Source of the DNA: Uloborus plumipes | Taxonomy: Eukaryota; Arthropoda; Arachnida; Araneae; Uloboridae | DNA: 64,000 nt | Direction: 5' to 3' | Assembly (NCBI GenBank): GCA_038373865.1 | Contig: JAXGGA010001645.1 | Span: 1-64,000, forward strand | Shown here: positions 20,215 to 31,150 of the stretch, piece by piece | Numbering within the stretch: position 1 is the first letter of the stretch | How the letters are laid out: every line of letters begins with the position of its first letter | The notes under the pieces: generated by a model | Seen by the model: only the letters and a program-made list of their open reading frames with translations | Database searches by the model: none | Told to the model about the DNA's origin: nothing | Position numbers and translations under genes: made by a program

Positions 20215-21155
20215 CTGTCGAACTCTCTTACAAACGAACGAGAAGGATCCGCGATATTTGCTCGTTTTAACCGAGTGCTCTTATAGAAAGGATTCGTGCG
20301 AAAAATTATTGATTCATACCTGTTTGCTTTTTTTTAAAACTTCTGTGCAATTCAAACTTGTTAAATTCAACTCACTAATTTGATTTGAACTATCTTATTG
20401 TCTCCTTGTGTTATTTTTCGCGAGGCTCTTATGACCAGTATCGTACATGGACCTTGCTGAACCCCCCCCCTCCTCCAAGCAAGATTTGTAAGTGCGCCCT
20501 ACCCTCCCCCCCCCCTATTAAACTAGGAAAAATGATTTTCCTGTGGAACTCATAGCTATATTTTTCTCGATCGTGCCCCCCCCCCCCCCCACACACACAG
20601 CGGAGGTTCTATGTACGCCACGGCTCATGGCCCAGAAACATTGTTATTTGCACCACTGGGTTTCGCAGAAAGTTTGAAGTTTTAATGCTCATCAAAAACC
20701 ATTGAGTATGTTGAAGATAGTTCATCTTCAAATTCTAAACATTTATCGTATCATCTTAGCTTTTTTTTTTTTTTTTTTGGTATGCATTAGTTTGAATTTG
20801 GAGCTTCAAAATCATCGGAAGTACATATATATCTTGAAAGTGATAGCATTGACGTCATCAATTATACAATATTCAAATGCTCCTTTACTCCACAAATTAA
20901 CAAAAAAGTTCATCATCACCAACTTTCCGTTTATTTTAGAATGTTAAATGATTTTTCAACAGACATTATAAGTTGAGCTGGAAGTCAATAGCAATTTAAC
21001 GAATCGCAAAAATATTTCTCGCTGTAAGCAATGTTTTCTCGTTAAAAGCGAGTTATGCTCCAATAGACTTAACATTGTTCCAACCAAATCTATTTGGTTT
21101 CCTCGCAAAATCCGGCTCTCTTTAAATCAGGATTCCTCATAAGAAAGTTCAACAG
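20215..21155. mobile_element. Tc1/mariner-like non-autonomous element with a nested hAT MITE
   Basis: The ends CTGTCGAACTCTCTTA and AAGAAAGTTCAACAG are inverted repeats, flanked by TA at 20213-20214 and 21156-21157. Subterminal parts also pair loosely (GAGAAGGATCC against GGATTCCTC). It holds a degraded hAT MITE at 20436-20623 and an 18-base T run at 20762-20779. No transposase was found. Confidence 0.75.
20436..20623. mobile_element. hAT MITE (CAGTGGCGTACATAG family), degraded and nested
   Basis: The left end CAGTATCGTACATGG faces the right end CTATGTACGCCACGG. Three poly-C tracts lie inside. The 8-base flanks CTTATGAC (20428-20435) and CTCATGGC (20624-20631) differ by two transitions. The family matches 26572-26772. 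Confidence 0.65.
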
Positions 21156-21273
21156 TACTACAAAAAATTACTTCTTGGTATGACCAATAAAAAAATGCCC
21201 TTTATAATGAAATCCTCGAAAGTTGCGAACTTCTAAAAATATACACCAAATTGAAACAACTTACTGCTTCTAC

Positions 21274-21595
21274 TTACTATCCGTCCGTGAAAGCCGAGCC
21301 TGGCACTCCACTTAAAAAAGGGTAAATGGGTTGCGGGTGATAACTTTCCGGAGTTATAAATTTAAAACTTGCATTTGCTGTATCATTTTAGACATATTCA
21401 ACTAAAGCTAAACTATGTATTTGAAATTAGCATTGTTCCACGTTGTTTGATACAGCTCAAAATGCTTTTTATTATTTTTCCCCTTATTGCTATCTTGTCT
21501 AACACCCCTATTTTTGTTAAGTCAGAGAAGACCTGACGCAAGCGTAAATGCGCGGAAGGTTTTGCCAAAGAAGATCAGACAGTAATCCCAAACGC
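21274..21595 (+). repeat. dispersed repeat family, copy 2 (empty-site copy)
   Basis: Same family as 2818-4392 but without the hAT insertion: GACATATTCAACTAAA runs on to CTAAACTATGTATTTG with only a short extra stretch. Class unknown. Confidence 0.75.
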
Positions 21596-21667
21596 TTCTA
21601 TCTCTTTCACATTTAATCTATGCTTTTAGCTATGCTATGTAACCCACTAAAATTATGTTTTAAAATA

Positions 21668-22787
21668 CAGTGAACTCTCACTTATACTCCACCTCATTTA
21701 TGCGCTTTTTTCACTTATACGACGATTTTGAATAGTCCCAGCACATTCCATAGCAAAATAATAATAGTATCATTCACTTATGCGTCGCTCTATAGATAAA
21801 TATCTCACTTATGCGCCGAATTTTTCGTAAAATATAAAAAAAAAAAAAAATACTTATTTTCTTTAGAAAATAAACATTTTTCTTCACTTTCTTCTTTAAT
21901 CTTTCGCCTTTATTGCTTACGGCAGGGGTGCCCATCCCCCCCCCCCCAAGCTCAATGGCGCAAATTCCCCCCAAGTCATGGCGCAAATTCCCCCCCCCCC
22001 AAAAACTTTTCACAACTCTCTTCTGCTTTTTAATTTTTATTTATTTTTTAAAAATATTATTTATTTATTTTTTATTTTTTTTTGATATTATTCATTTATA
22101 TTTTTTAATATTATTTATTTATTTAAAAAAATATATTATTATTTTTTAATTATAAATATTCTTTTTTTATATATTATTAATTTTTTCAAAGAACTAATTA
22201 TGCGCAGAATAGAATCGCTTTTTTCCCTTCGAGACATTCCAAGCGCACACACACAAATAAATAAATAAAAAAATAATAAAGAAATAAAAGAAAGAATTTA
22301 ACTTAAAAATAAAAATTAATGAATAAATTAAATTAAAAAAATTAGTAAAGAATTCAAATTAAAAAAATAATAACAAAAAAAATTAAATAAATATATTAGT
22401 TTTAAAAAATCCCCCCCAAAAATTTTGATGGCGCAGCTTGCGCCATAATCCCCCCCTGTGGGCACCCCTGGCTTACGGAAGGCGTTTTTTCTGCATGAAC
22501 TAGAGTTCGGAGAGGGACAATTACCTATTATGGATTGTTTTAAAGGGAGCAGTTTGATATTTGATGCGACAATTTTTGTTTTCTCTTTATCATTGTAGTT
22601 ACGTTACAGTAATTGTCAAATCGTATTAAAATGTCCCTTGTCTATAGAAACATTCTTATTCATTCTCTCATTAGAGCCTTTGTTGCGTTTTAGTCCTTTA
22701 AATAGGCTTGTTCACTTATACGTCTCTCTCACTTATGCGCCTTTTTCTGTTGGTTCCTTCGACCGGCGCATAAGTGAGAGTTCACTG
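21668..22787. mobile_element. pogo/Tigger-like MITE (CAGTGAACTCTCACTT family), copy 2, carrying a hAT MITE
   Basis: Ends CAGTGAACTCTCACTTATAC and GCATAAGTGAGAGTTCACTG with TA at 21666-21667 and 22788-22789. It aligns over its length, in reverse, with 14531-15084, for example CTTTATTGCT(C/T)ACGGAAGGC and CTCATTAGA(G/A)CC. The length difference comes from the hAT insertion at 21923-22470. Confidence 0.9.
21923..22470. mobile_element. hAT MITE with CAGGGGTGCCCA ends, nested
   Basis: Perfect 12-base inverted ends (CAGGGGTGCCCA and TGGGCACCCCTG allowing one offset base) are flanked by an exact 8-bp duplication GCTTACGG (21915-21922 and 22471-22478). Poly-C runs and repeats of ATGGCGCAAATTCCCCCC lie just inside. 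The middle is ATTT/TTAT low complexity. The copy of the host MITE at 14531-15084 reads straight through this site, confirming the insertion. Confidence 0.92.
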
Positions 22788-22789
22788 TA

Positions 22790-23200
22790 GTTTTATTTTA
22801 ATTAGTTTCAAGAAAAGTTAGTATTAGTTTTTCTAGTATTAGCGATGCTTTTGCTAAAGCATTTGGTTTTTTAGGGAAAAAACGCACACACATACATAAA
22901 CACACAAATCTGGAAAAGAAATTGAAAAGGTTCTTGACCCTAGAAAGGTTACCAACCCTTGGTTTTACAAAACTAAATTATCTGTAAAGTTAAGTATGTT
23001 TGGTTTTCAAGCAATTTTGTTTATTTCATACTTCTAAAAGACAGTGGACCGTTGAAACGAAACAGATATCAAGCATGTCCATTGTCAGACTCTGTTTCGG
23101 CGTAAAATTATCGTGTGACTCAACAGCAGGTGATATGAGACGCTTGTAAACAACACTTCTCTCCACGGCTAACTATACTAGACAATAACTTAAGTTGACA
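22790..23200. other. non-coding stretch, no gene seen
   Basis: AT-rich at first, becoming more balanced in base content from about 23040. No coding or RNA gene was supported. Confidence 0.5.
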
Positions 23201-23201
23201 C

Positions 23202-23314
23202 TGACGTCACTACGGGCAGAGCCAATAAGAGCTCACAAGCAGTTAGCGATCTCTTCTAATTCGCCAAGTAGGCTGTGACGTTTTATCTAGCTCGTTTTTC
23301 ATAGGCTAACGTCA
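23202..23314. promoter_or_regulatory. cluster of CRE-like sites with a CCAAT box
   Basis: A full palindromic CRE (TGACGTCA, 23202-23209), a GCCAAT box (23221-23226) and two CRE half-sites (TGACG 23276-23280 and CGTCA 23310-23314) lie within 113 bp of unusually balanced base composition. No exon or splice site was tied to it, so a regulatory role is only suggested. Confidence 0.25.
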
Positions 23315-23389
23315 CGATGTTTTTGTCAAGAAACCTTACAGTGTAGTATAACGGATTACTGATCCAAAGCATCATTTAACTAGCTTTTT

Positions 23390-23830
23390 CTCGTTAAGTA
23401 TGTTTGTGGTTACGCATCGCCCGTATAAACGAGTTCAACCTCAGTATAAACACGTTTTTTTTATTTTGCATTACGCTTCGTTGATTCTAAATAATACTGG
23501 TTAGTCAAGACTATAGCTGACCACTACCACAAAATAATTTGTTCCAGTAGTATGAGAGGCTAAAATAAATTTGTGGCAACTCATCAAACTAAGACGATGA
23601 TTCAACCTCAGTTTAAACATTTAAAAAATATATATATTGCAGTCATCAGACGCTTCGTTGATTCGTAACGGCACTGTTTAGATACGGCCATCAAACGGAT
23701 CATTGATTTGATGCGTTATTTATCCAGCTTGTCTTATACAGATGATGTGACAAGTTAAGTGTGTTTGTGGTTACGCATCGCGCTTATAAACATGCTTCAT
23801 CCTCAGTTGTAACTGCGCCCTTCTGATTTT
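23390..23830. repeat. degenerate repeats in alternating order
   Basis: GTTTGTGGTTACGCATCGC occurs near 23402 and 23762. TTCAACCTCAGT occurs near 23439 and 23602, with a variant (TTCATCCTCAGT) near 23797. ACGCTTCGTTGATTC occurs near 23473 and 23652. The motifs keep their order with spacings of about 163 and 197 bases, so this is a decayed tandem array. Confidence 0.6.
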
Positions 23831-24240
23831 CATTACGAAAATTATGTTTTACCTTTTACATGGCATTTTTCACGAAAAATTACTAGGTATTTATAAACTT
23901 TTTTCTCTACTATGCAAAAAAATCGCAATGTCAATATTGAAAACAAAAGACAATCCTTATTATTATAAATTATAAAAAATTACTACTAAATACTCAGCCG
24001 TGTAGTAACCCTTGGAACAAGTATTTATTTCTTCCTATTGCGCACAATATTAACTGCCATCGCTTAGAGATGAGAAGTGACAATCATTAAAATCATTTTT
24101 TTCATAAGTGGATTTTAAAATGTCGAAATGGGTGTAATCGAGAGTCTTTTTCCAAAGTGGGTGATTTTACTATTAATTTATTCATTCATTATTTTTACTG
24201 AAACATTGAAGCTTCAGGCTCTTAAATATTTTGTGTTTAT
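23831..24240. other. non-coding stretch, no gene seen
   Basis: AT-rich. Nothing recognisable. Confidence 0.55.
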
Positions 24241-24289
24241 TATTTTTTGAGCAATGACAAATTGCTATCGATTTTCTTTTTCGACCTCA

Positions 24290-24446
24290 AACGTTGTGTA
24301 GTCTCCCTTTTAGATAGGCAGTCTGCCAACATCTCGCATCCCGATGCTCCACCAACCCGAGACTGGTCACTTGCCCCTGCAGGGTGCCCATGCAGCACAT
24401 GGTGGCGAAGAAGCACACTCACACGCACATGCCAATACATATACGC

Positions 24447-24482
<36 letters not shown>
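24290..24482. repeat. GC-rich patch running into a (CA)n microsatellite
   Basis: About 130 bases of balanced composition (24310-24425) precede an ACAC stretch that becomes a pure (CA)n tract at 24450-24481. The frames crossing it on both strands show no known domain. It may be the end of an old retroelement, but no family was recognised. Confidence 0.5.
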
Positions 24483-24483
<1 letters not shown>

Positions 24484-25011
24484 AAATTGTGCAAATTATT
24501 ATTATTATTTTTTTTCATTCTTATTTTAATATGTCAGTTTAAGAGCAACTAGGTAGATGAAGAAATTTTCATAATTTCGTAGCTGTTCTAACGAAACTAC
24601 CCACAAAATCCTTTCTTTTTATAAGTAGTCGAAGTATTTTGAAAAATAAAAGTACTGACTGTTTAGTGGCAGAAAGTTAGAACCACGTTCAGATTCGAAA
24701 AGCATTTATTCCTTGCGTTTTCAAAAATGAGCTGAAAAAAGCGAAAAAAAAAGTCATTAGCTGAAAAGAGGCGCTCGGGATTTTAAGTTAAACGAAACGT
24801 TGTTTTTCAATGCTCTGGTGTGTCGTTAAAATGAAGCAAAGATTTAAATTTTCACTATAATAAAAAATAAAAATAAATAAATAAAAAAAAAACCTCTTAT
24901 CTATATCAAAGCAATAAGAACTGCATTCATGATTAAGCATATTCATTTAAATACCAACTTTACTCAGAACAGTTAACAATTATTTTTATTTCGTAATACG
25001 TGTCAAAAAGA
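24483..25011. other. non-coding stretch, no gene seen
   Basis: AT-rich, with A-rich low complexity near 24860-24893. Confidence 0.55.
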
Positions 25012-25273
25012 AGTCCCGCTTAGATTAATTTAGTATTTTTAATCCTAAGTGGCTGGAATCATGGTGGTTACTTGAAAGTACCACTCCTTGTGATTTGCTG
25101 AGAGGTCAAAAGTTGGTACCTGCAATCGGAGCCCTAAGGCGAGGGGGCCTTCGAACCTACTGATTGTCAATTTTTTTTAATTCGTTATATATGCTGTTTG
25201 ATGTATTCTCAACTAAAAAATCCCCAAAAAATCTTTAAAAATTCATTCCTAAATTAATTTGGGACATAAAGGG
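25012..25273. mobile_element. piggyBac-type MITE, copy 2, left end lost
   Basis: Right end TTTGGGACATAAAGGG followed by an intact TTAA (25274-25277). The interior matches 10254-10482 (AAGTCCCG, TACCACTCCTTGT, GCTGAGAGG, AATTAATTTGGGA). It carries about 60 extra bases near the right end, and the left terminus cannot be found. Confidence 0.7.
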
Positions 25274-25343
25274 TTAAAACAACGGTTTTGGGAGGGTGCT
25301 GATGGTAATACCCCTCTCGCTGCGCTACTAGTGTATTTATATC

Positions 25344-25550
25344 TGGGACGGTTCACAAATAATGTCAGGCTTTGAGGGGGATAGGGGTTCGTGAAATTGT
25401 GAGTTTTTCACAAGGGGGAGGGAGGAGGTCGCAAGAAGTGTAACATCACACATTTGTTTTAAGAATATGCTTTTGAAAAATAGTGTGTCATATGACAAAG
25501 GGGGTCAAAAATGTTGAAAAATGTGCGACATCATTTATAGACAGTCCCTT
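25344..25550. mobile_element. MITE of the GGGGCTGTCCACAAATGATG family, copy 2
   Basis: Left GGGACGGTTCACAAATAATG and right CATCATTTATAGACAGTCCC are inverted repeats. The interior is as in copy 1 (TCGTGAAATTGTGAGTTTTT, CAAGAAGTG, AAGAATATG). Confidence 0.75.
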
Positions 25551-26563
25551 ACTTAAATCTGACAAAAAACACAAATGTCTTTAAGTAATTAGTATGTTTA
25601 GAGCTCTTTCAACTATTGAACTAATTTTTCTACTTTACTTACGTTACCACCACATTCTGTGTCTTAGAAAGAAACACTGGGTAACTTCATGGGGGCTAGG
25701 AGAGTTGACCTCAACCCTCCCCCGCTGCCCCTTTGGAGGGGGTCATTAGAATAAGATCATACTAATCGACGGGGAGTGGGATAATAAGTGCATTATTCGG
25801 AGGGTTTAGGGTTCTTCCAGGGTAATTTCTGGAAATTGAAGTGCCTTAAACGCTTTCTCTTGCCATCTTTGGGAGCATTAAGGGAAGCTGGATTTCGTTT
25901 CATGACCCACGGACCTACCCCCTAGGTCAGCGTCTGAACGTGGTAGACATTAATTTGCTCGTGGTTGCTTCTGCCTAAAACAATCGGTTTAAGTTGTAAA
26001 AAGTTAGTGACTACGTACCCAAATAATTATTTTCTAGTTCAGCAGTTCAGGCTGTTTTGGTGCTGTAAATTTTACTTTAGAATGTTAACTGTGAAATCTT
26101 GGAACAATACGACTGTAAAATTGCAACTTATATACAACGCTCGTTTTTATTTTTTGAGGCAAAACGAGATTTTATGAAGTATATTTCAAAAATATTCACC
26201 AAGTATTAAAAAAAAAAAAGAAATAATCATTCCCCCCCCCCCCCCCACATACACACTCGTGGTGCATGCTTTTTCTTTTTCTGCACGGTTTTAGCGTGAA
26301 TGCAAGCAAACTCTCAGGAATTTTTTTTAAAAAAAAGTGGGGTGTTTTTTGAGATTGTGTTTAAAAGAGAGAAATGTGTTTAAATGAAATGCAATAATTT
26401 CCGAGGTGAGATTTTCTCGTTATTTTCTATGTGAAACTTTCGGTGCGGAAGTTTTTGCGTTTTTAATGACTGATTGAGACTGTGAAGTAAAGGACAGGGC
26501 AATTTTTTAATTAGTTGTGGACAGGGGCGCAACGAGGCGAGGGAGGGATGCTATGGGCAAACT
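25551..26563. other. non-coding stretch, no gene seen
   Basis: Contains TTACTTACGTTACC (25638), similar to the foldback arm motif, and a 17-base C run at 26232. The short frame at 25965-26177 has no known motif. Confidence 0.5.
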
Positions 26564-26571
26564 CTCGGTGC

Positions 26572-26772
26572 CAGTAGTGTGCATAGACTTAGATGCGTAC
26601 CCGCAAAATTTTAAAGTACCCCCCCCCCTCCCTACCAGAAGAAAATGATATTTAGCTATAAATTTTTTTTTTTCAGTGTATCTTAAAGTGCAATTTTTCT
26701 GGATCGTGTGACATCAAACCTTGTGCGCCACCCTGCGCGAGAGCGCTTCCGGGGGTGCTATGTACGCCACTG
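26572..26772. mobile_element. hAT MITE (CAGTGGCGTACATAG family)
   Basis: Left end CAGTAGTGTGCATAG and right end CTATGTACGCCACTG pair at 12 of 15 bases. The flanks are a perfect 8-base duplication CTCGGTGC (26564-26571 and 26773-26780). A poly-C tract lies inside. Confidence 0.9.
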
Positions 26773-26871
26773 CTCGGTGCACATGTTTTTAGCATCTATT
26801 ACCAATCCTAATGTGGTTTTGAGGAAAGGACGTAAAGGACAAAAGCATATTTTTTATTTAAAATAAGTGAT

Positions 26872-26968
26872 GTCTCAACTCTTGCTACCCTCCTCCCTTT
26901 TGTCACATGTTGTCTCAATTTTTTGCCTCCCTTCCCTCAAAAGGTAACATTATTTGTAAACGACCCCA
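26872..26968. repeat. fragment of the GGGGCTGTCCACAAATGATG family, inverted
   Basis: GGTAACATTATTTGTAAACG plus ACCCC, preceded by a pyrimidine-rich block, is the reverse complement of the family's left end. The other end is missing. Confidence 0.5.
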
Positions 26969-28217
26969 TTTCTAAAATTTTCAAATTTTTGCAGAAAGAA
27001 AACAGTTCCTTATAACCCCCGAAACACCTTGTGGATAATTTAGTTAGTCACAGCTTTTTCCACACTAATCCCCTATTATAGACTCCTCTTGACTGCTATT
27101 TTTGCATCCACAATCCCTAGCAAAACTTTCCCAGGCCCTCGAGAATATTTTATTTCCTGAAAATTATAGAATCGTTCATTCTAGAAGCTCTTTCTCGGAA
27201 ATAAATATCTCTAAAAATATGTGCTATATTTTCAAAATGAGCTTAAGCATTTTACATTTTCAAAAGTAGAAACTTCAAGGCTTGCTGCTGAATGGGGACA
27301 CATCTTAAGACTTCAACGGCTGAAAAGACATCTTACTTTATGCACACTCTTAAAAGTATGATATTGCTCAAAGCATTAAACTATAAGTAAAATAATATTC
27401 CTTAAGCTCATTTTATTTTATTTGTTTATTTATTTGAGCGTTCTGTTAATAATGCATTTATGTTCCAAGAAAGATCTTGTCGGCTTAAACCTTAGATGTT
27501 TATGCTCATTTGTTTGAAATAGCGCATCAAGTCTCAGACTTAGTTTTAAATTTTATATTCACTGAGTTTTTTTTTTTTTTAAACATGCTTAATGATTGAA
27601 AGTGCACTTGAAGAAGTAAATATTTAAAAAAAAAAAAAAGTTATTGGATACATTCTCTGGAAAATTTTCTCAACTGCCGTTCTTGATATTCCCAAATAAA
27701 TTTTTAAGCGTAATATGAGACTTGCATTAATAAATTATTTAAGAAACAATACAAAAATGAAAAAAAAATCCGGCTCATGAACTTTTTGCCATCAACATCG
27801 ATGCTGTTCTCTGAATCAGGAAGTCGAAATATAATTGAAAAACTCCGGGCAATGTTTTTTGAATTCGAAATACTTTTATAATTCTACCTGTATAGTCTAA
27901 GAAACATCTTATTTCAGCCACCCCTGGATAATATCTGTGATATTATTCAATTTAGTCAACTATTGCATATAAAGTGAGTGTGTGTAATTAAAAAGTTAAT
28001 TAGCCACCCATAAAAAATATGGTTGCGTCAATAAATAAAGTTCGTCTTAAATACGGTGTTGATAAAATTCCATTCAACAATAGACTTAGTTCACATTTTT
28101 CCCTTAATAGCAGTTGAGAAACGAACCACAATCTATCCTTTCAAAAATGCGAAAATCTGCTGAAATAATGCCCTAGTCTACCTATAACTTAGCACTCAGA
28201 AAAAATGATTAGAGTTA
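26969..28217. other. non-coding stretch, no gene seen
   Basis: AT-rich with T and A runs. No supported feature. Confidence 0.55.
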
Positions 28218-28415
28218 AAAATAATTGACGATCGCATACTGTTCTTGAAAAGAATCGGGTGCGAACTAATTGACACACTTCGGGGACTTTCGAATCAAGA
28301 AGTTTTCAGATTAACAAGGTTTAACCAGTTCTTATTCTTTACTTTGGAAGGAAAAGGAGAAACGGCCTATCTTTAGAACATTTATTTTAGTATTATAGGT
28401 ATTACTCTGTATATT
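28218..28415. repeat. dispersed repeat, copy 2
   Basis: Partner of 6976-7170, same orientation, with many single-base differences. Confidence 0.6.
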
Positions 28416-28486
28416 TAACACGTTTGTTTTAACGGCTAGACAAAACTGTTGAAAATAAGTTGTTGGAAAATATTGACTGAAATATA

Positions 28487-28907
28487 CAGTACACTCCCGA
28501 TTATCCGTGGAATTGGGTTTCACGGTTGTTGCGGATGACGAAAATCGCGGATAATCTGAAAAAAGCATAAAATAAGGGGTAAAGAAGATAAAAAATGTCT
28601 TTTGCTTAAAAATAATTGCATTACACTAAAAAAGTGATATGTACAAACAGTGACGATAGGTACAGAATAAAAAATTATTTGTATTTGAGGTTCTCAAGCA
28701 TATAAAATTTATAAAGAAGTGGTACTAACGATATTACCCATGCAAAATAAATTTATTGGATACTGTACACCGCACTCTTGAGTAAGAAATGTTAGGAAAA
28801 ATTGGATTTCAGACCTGTGTTTTTGATGAAAATTTTTTGCCCTGTAAGCATGAAGTTAACTAAGAATTTTTTTTCCGAGACCCTCGCGGATAATCGAGAG
28901 TTTACTC
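28487..28907. mobile_element. pogo/Tigger-like MITE (GATTATCCGCGG family), copy 2
   Basis: CAGTACACTCCCGATTATCC at the left and GATAATCGAGAGTTTACTC at the right, with TA at 28485-28486 and 28908-28909. The interior aligns with 19708-20107. Confidence 0.87.
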
Positions 28908-28967
28908 TAAAATAATTAATATTAGCAGCATTGATCAGTTATGTAAATTTACTATATTTGGAAATAT

Positions 28968-28995
28968 AATCATGTACGATAAATCGTACATGATT
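28968..28995. repeat. perfect hairpin, 13-bp arms
   Basis: AATCATGTACGAT, loop AA, then ATCGTACATGATT. It lies six bases upstream of a second, longer hairpin. Confidence 0.85.
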
Positions 28996-29001
28996 GTTGC
29001 T

Positions 29002-29039
29002 ATCCGATATTAGAGCACGTAAATGCTCTAATATCGGAT
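29002..29039. repeat. perfect hairpin, 16-bp arms
   Basis: ATCCGATATTAGAGCA, loop CGTAAA, then TGCTCTAATATCGGAT. It ends exactly where the first copy of the direct repeat begins (29040). Confidence 0.88.
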
Positions 29040-29257
29040 TGATTTTTCAATTGCATGCGCTCCCTTTCAATGGCGGTTTTCATTTATGCGATTTTTTTTT
29101 TTGGTTCCGACCGAGATATGAGAATCACAATAACCCTTTATTCATTTATACGCTGCACTAAAAACGCATCTCTCATTTATGTACGCCTTTTAAATATATA
29201 TATATATATATCTATATATATATGGATTTCTTAAGCGCTAAGAAGAATTTGTCTTTT
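29040..29257. repeat. direct repeat, copy 1 (218 bp)
   Basis: It is identical to 29583-29808 except for the length of one T run (11 against 17) and one AT dinucleotide unit. Motifs CATTTATGCG, GGTTCCGACCGA and CATTTATGTACGCC suggest it derives from the CAGTGAACTCTCACTT MITE end. Confidence 0.9.
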
Positions 29258-29582
29258 GTTATGCATCTACATATGCGCTAAGTTATGCTCTTTTCTACCT
29301 AATGAATTAAATGACGACTTTGTGATCACCGTTTAGTCGATATCGTTTATTGGACCATTTTTTTCGGAAAGCACTCGTCGCTCCTTCGTCTCGGTGCGAC
29401 AGCCATTCATCCGTTTATTCATTTTTTGAAGGAGCGCGATGGCACATGAAACGATATCGGTTGGATGGAAAAACAGTGCAATAGACGCAATATCATACTT
29501 ATCGTTGTAGTATTGCGGGCAGATATTCATCATTATTGTGTCGTTAAGAGAAAAAGCGCTCTTAGACTGAATTTAACTGTAG
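29258..29582. other. unique spacer between two near-identical direct repeats
   Basis: It has more balanced base content than the surroundings. A 66-codon minus-strand frame (29333-29533) has no recognised domain. Confidence 0.5.
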
Positions 29583-29808
29583 TGATTTTTCAATTGCATG
29601 CGCTCCCTTTCAATGGCGGTTTTCATTTATGCGATTTTTTTTTTTTTTTTTGGTTCCGACCGAGATATGAGAATCACAATAACCCTTTATTCATTTATAC
29701 GCTGCACTAAAAACGCATCTCTCATTTATGTACGCCTTTTAAATATATATATATATATATATCTATATATATATGGATTTCTTAAGCGCTAAGAAGAATT
29801 TGTCTTTT
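29583..29808. repeat. direct repeat, copy 2 (226 bp)
   Basis: See copy 1 at 29040-29257. Only homopolymer and (AT)n lengths differ, so the duplication is recent. Confidence 0.9.
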
Positions 29809-31055
29809 ATTATACTTCTAGGAATGCATTCCCTTCATATTCCCCTATCATTTAAATTCCAAAAACAGAGTTTGTCTACCATGTAATGGGAATGACGCCT
29901 ACGAAGCTTACAAAGGAAGTCACTAGACTGCCAAAATAGCCGTAGAGAACATTTTAATGGCATAGAATTGACGTTGGGTGGCAATTTTAAAAAAATCGGT
30001 AGATGATAATAGTTGCTTTTCGGAAATGTGGAATTCAATCTAATAAATGAAAAGAGAGAGAGAAGCGTTTTGTTGCTATAATTTAACGAAGATCGTGCCT
30101 TGAAAGTGCTTGTTAGCGATGACCTTGTAACGGAGGAGACGCTGAAATAGTCAAATTATTTTGAAATGGAAAGTTTTCTTCCCCGTCTATGAATGGATTG
30201 TAGGGAAGGGGGGTATGGCTTGCCAACTCCTGCGTTTTCTGGGGAAAGTACTCGTTTCAATGAAGATGGTGTTTAACTGGAAATGAGCCTTGGCTACTCT
30301 AATAATGAGATGCGAATCGAAAAAATTCTCATTGTGAAAAAACTGGAATTCGTTAAATTACTTGTGGTTTCATTCAGAAACTCTTTTTTGCAGGGCCTGA
30401 TTAAGCAACGGAACCTTGGACCTAGGCACTACATTTTTAAGGACCACCAAAATAGTCAAGTTCTTTCTTCCTTTCCCCTTTTTTATTTTTAGGCACTTAA
30501 AACGCATTTTCGTGTGCCTCTGAAACGGTGAAAGTTATCGACACATACCCGTGTCTCACACGGCATCTTGCATCACCCAGTATTTTATTTTTAAAGCCCT
30601 TTTGCAATTCATTCTACTAAACATGTATTGGCTGGCATATTTACCATTATAGCTCTTTTGTGTTGCATTATAATGGTTATTTATAAGTTTGTTAGAAATT
30701 GTGTATTATGTAAAGCTGTAGGTTGCGTGAAAAAGGTAATGTGTCCTTTTTATTGCGTTATGTTTGTAGCGTTATTATTTTTATGTATTATGTAGCGTTA
30801 GCCTTTTTATTGCGTTATGTGTGACAAATCATTTGAAATTGAAAATAAACATGTAGTCAAATCGGCTACAATTTGTTTCTGTAGTATATTTTCATACATT
30901 TTGCTCTCCCCCCCCCCAACTGAGATTGCGAAAAATAACTCTCACTCTATCTATATGTTCATTCTCTCTCTCTCTCAAAACAAAAAAAAAAAATCATTTT
31001 TTGTCAGTTTTCCGGAAACACTCTTGTTGTAAAGGGTTTAAAAGTACATCTCACG
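29809..31055. other. non-coding stretch, no gene seen
   Basis: CAGGGCCTGATTAAGC at 30393 looks like a hAT left end, with no right end found. 30710-30815 repeats TTTTTATTGCGTTATGT. The 139-codon frame at 30926-31345 crosses low-complexity and MITE sequence and is not believed. Confidence 0.5.
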
Positions 31056-31058
31056 TAA

Positions 31059-31150
31059 GGGCTTGTCCACAAATGATGCAACGCTTTGAGGGGGAGAGAG
31101 ATTTGAAGGGGCAAGGGGGTCCAGACCGGACGCGCAAATTGTGGATTTGT
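31059..31150. repeat. fragment of the GGGGCTGTCCACAAATGATG family
   Basis: GGGCTTGTCCACAAATGATG followed by CTTTGAGGGGG matches copies at 25344 and 62990. The rest of the element is absent. Confidence 0.6.

Noticed and set aside
24240..24552. opposed frames over the GC-rich patch before the (CA)n tract
   Set aside because: Both strands are open only because the patch is short and rich in C/G; no homology was recognised.
29333..29533. small gene between the 218/226-bp repeats
   Set aside because: There is no recognisable domain, splice signal or supporting promoter.
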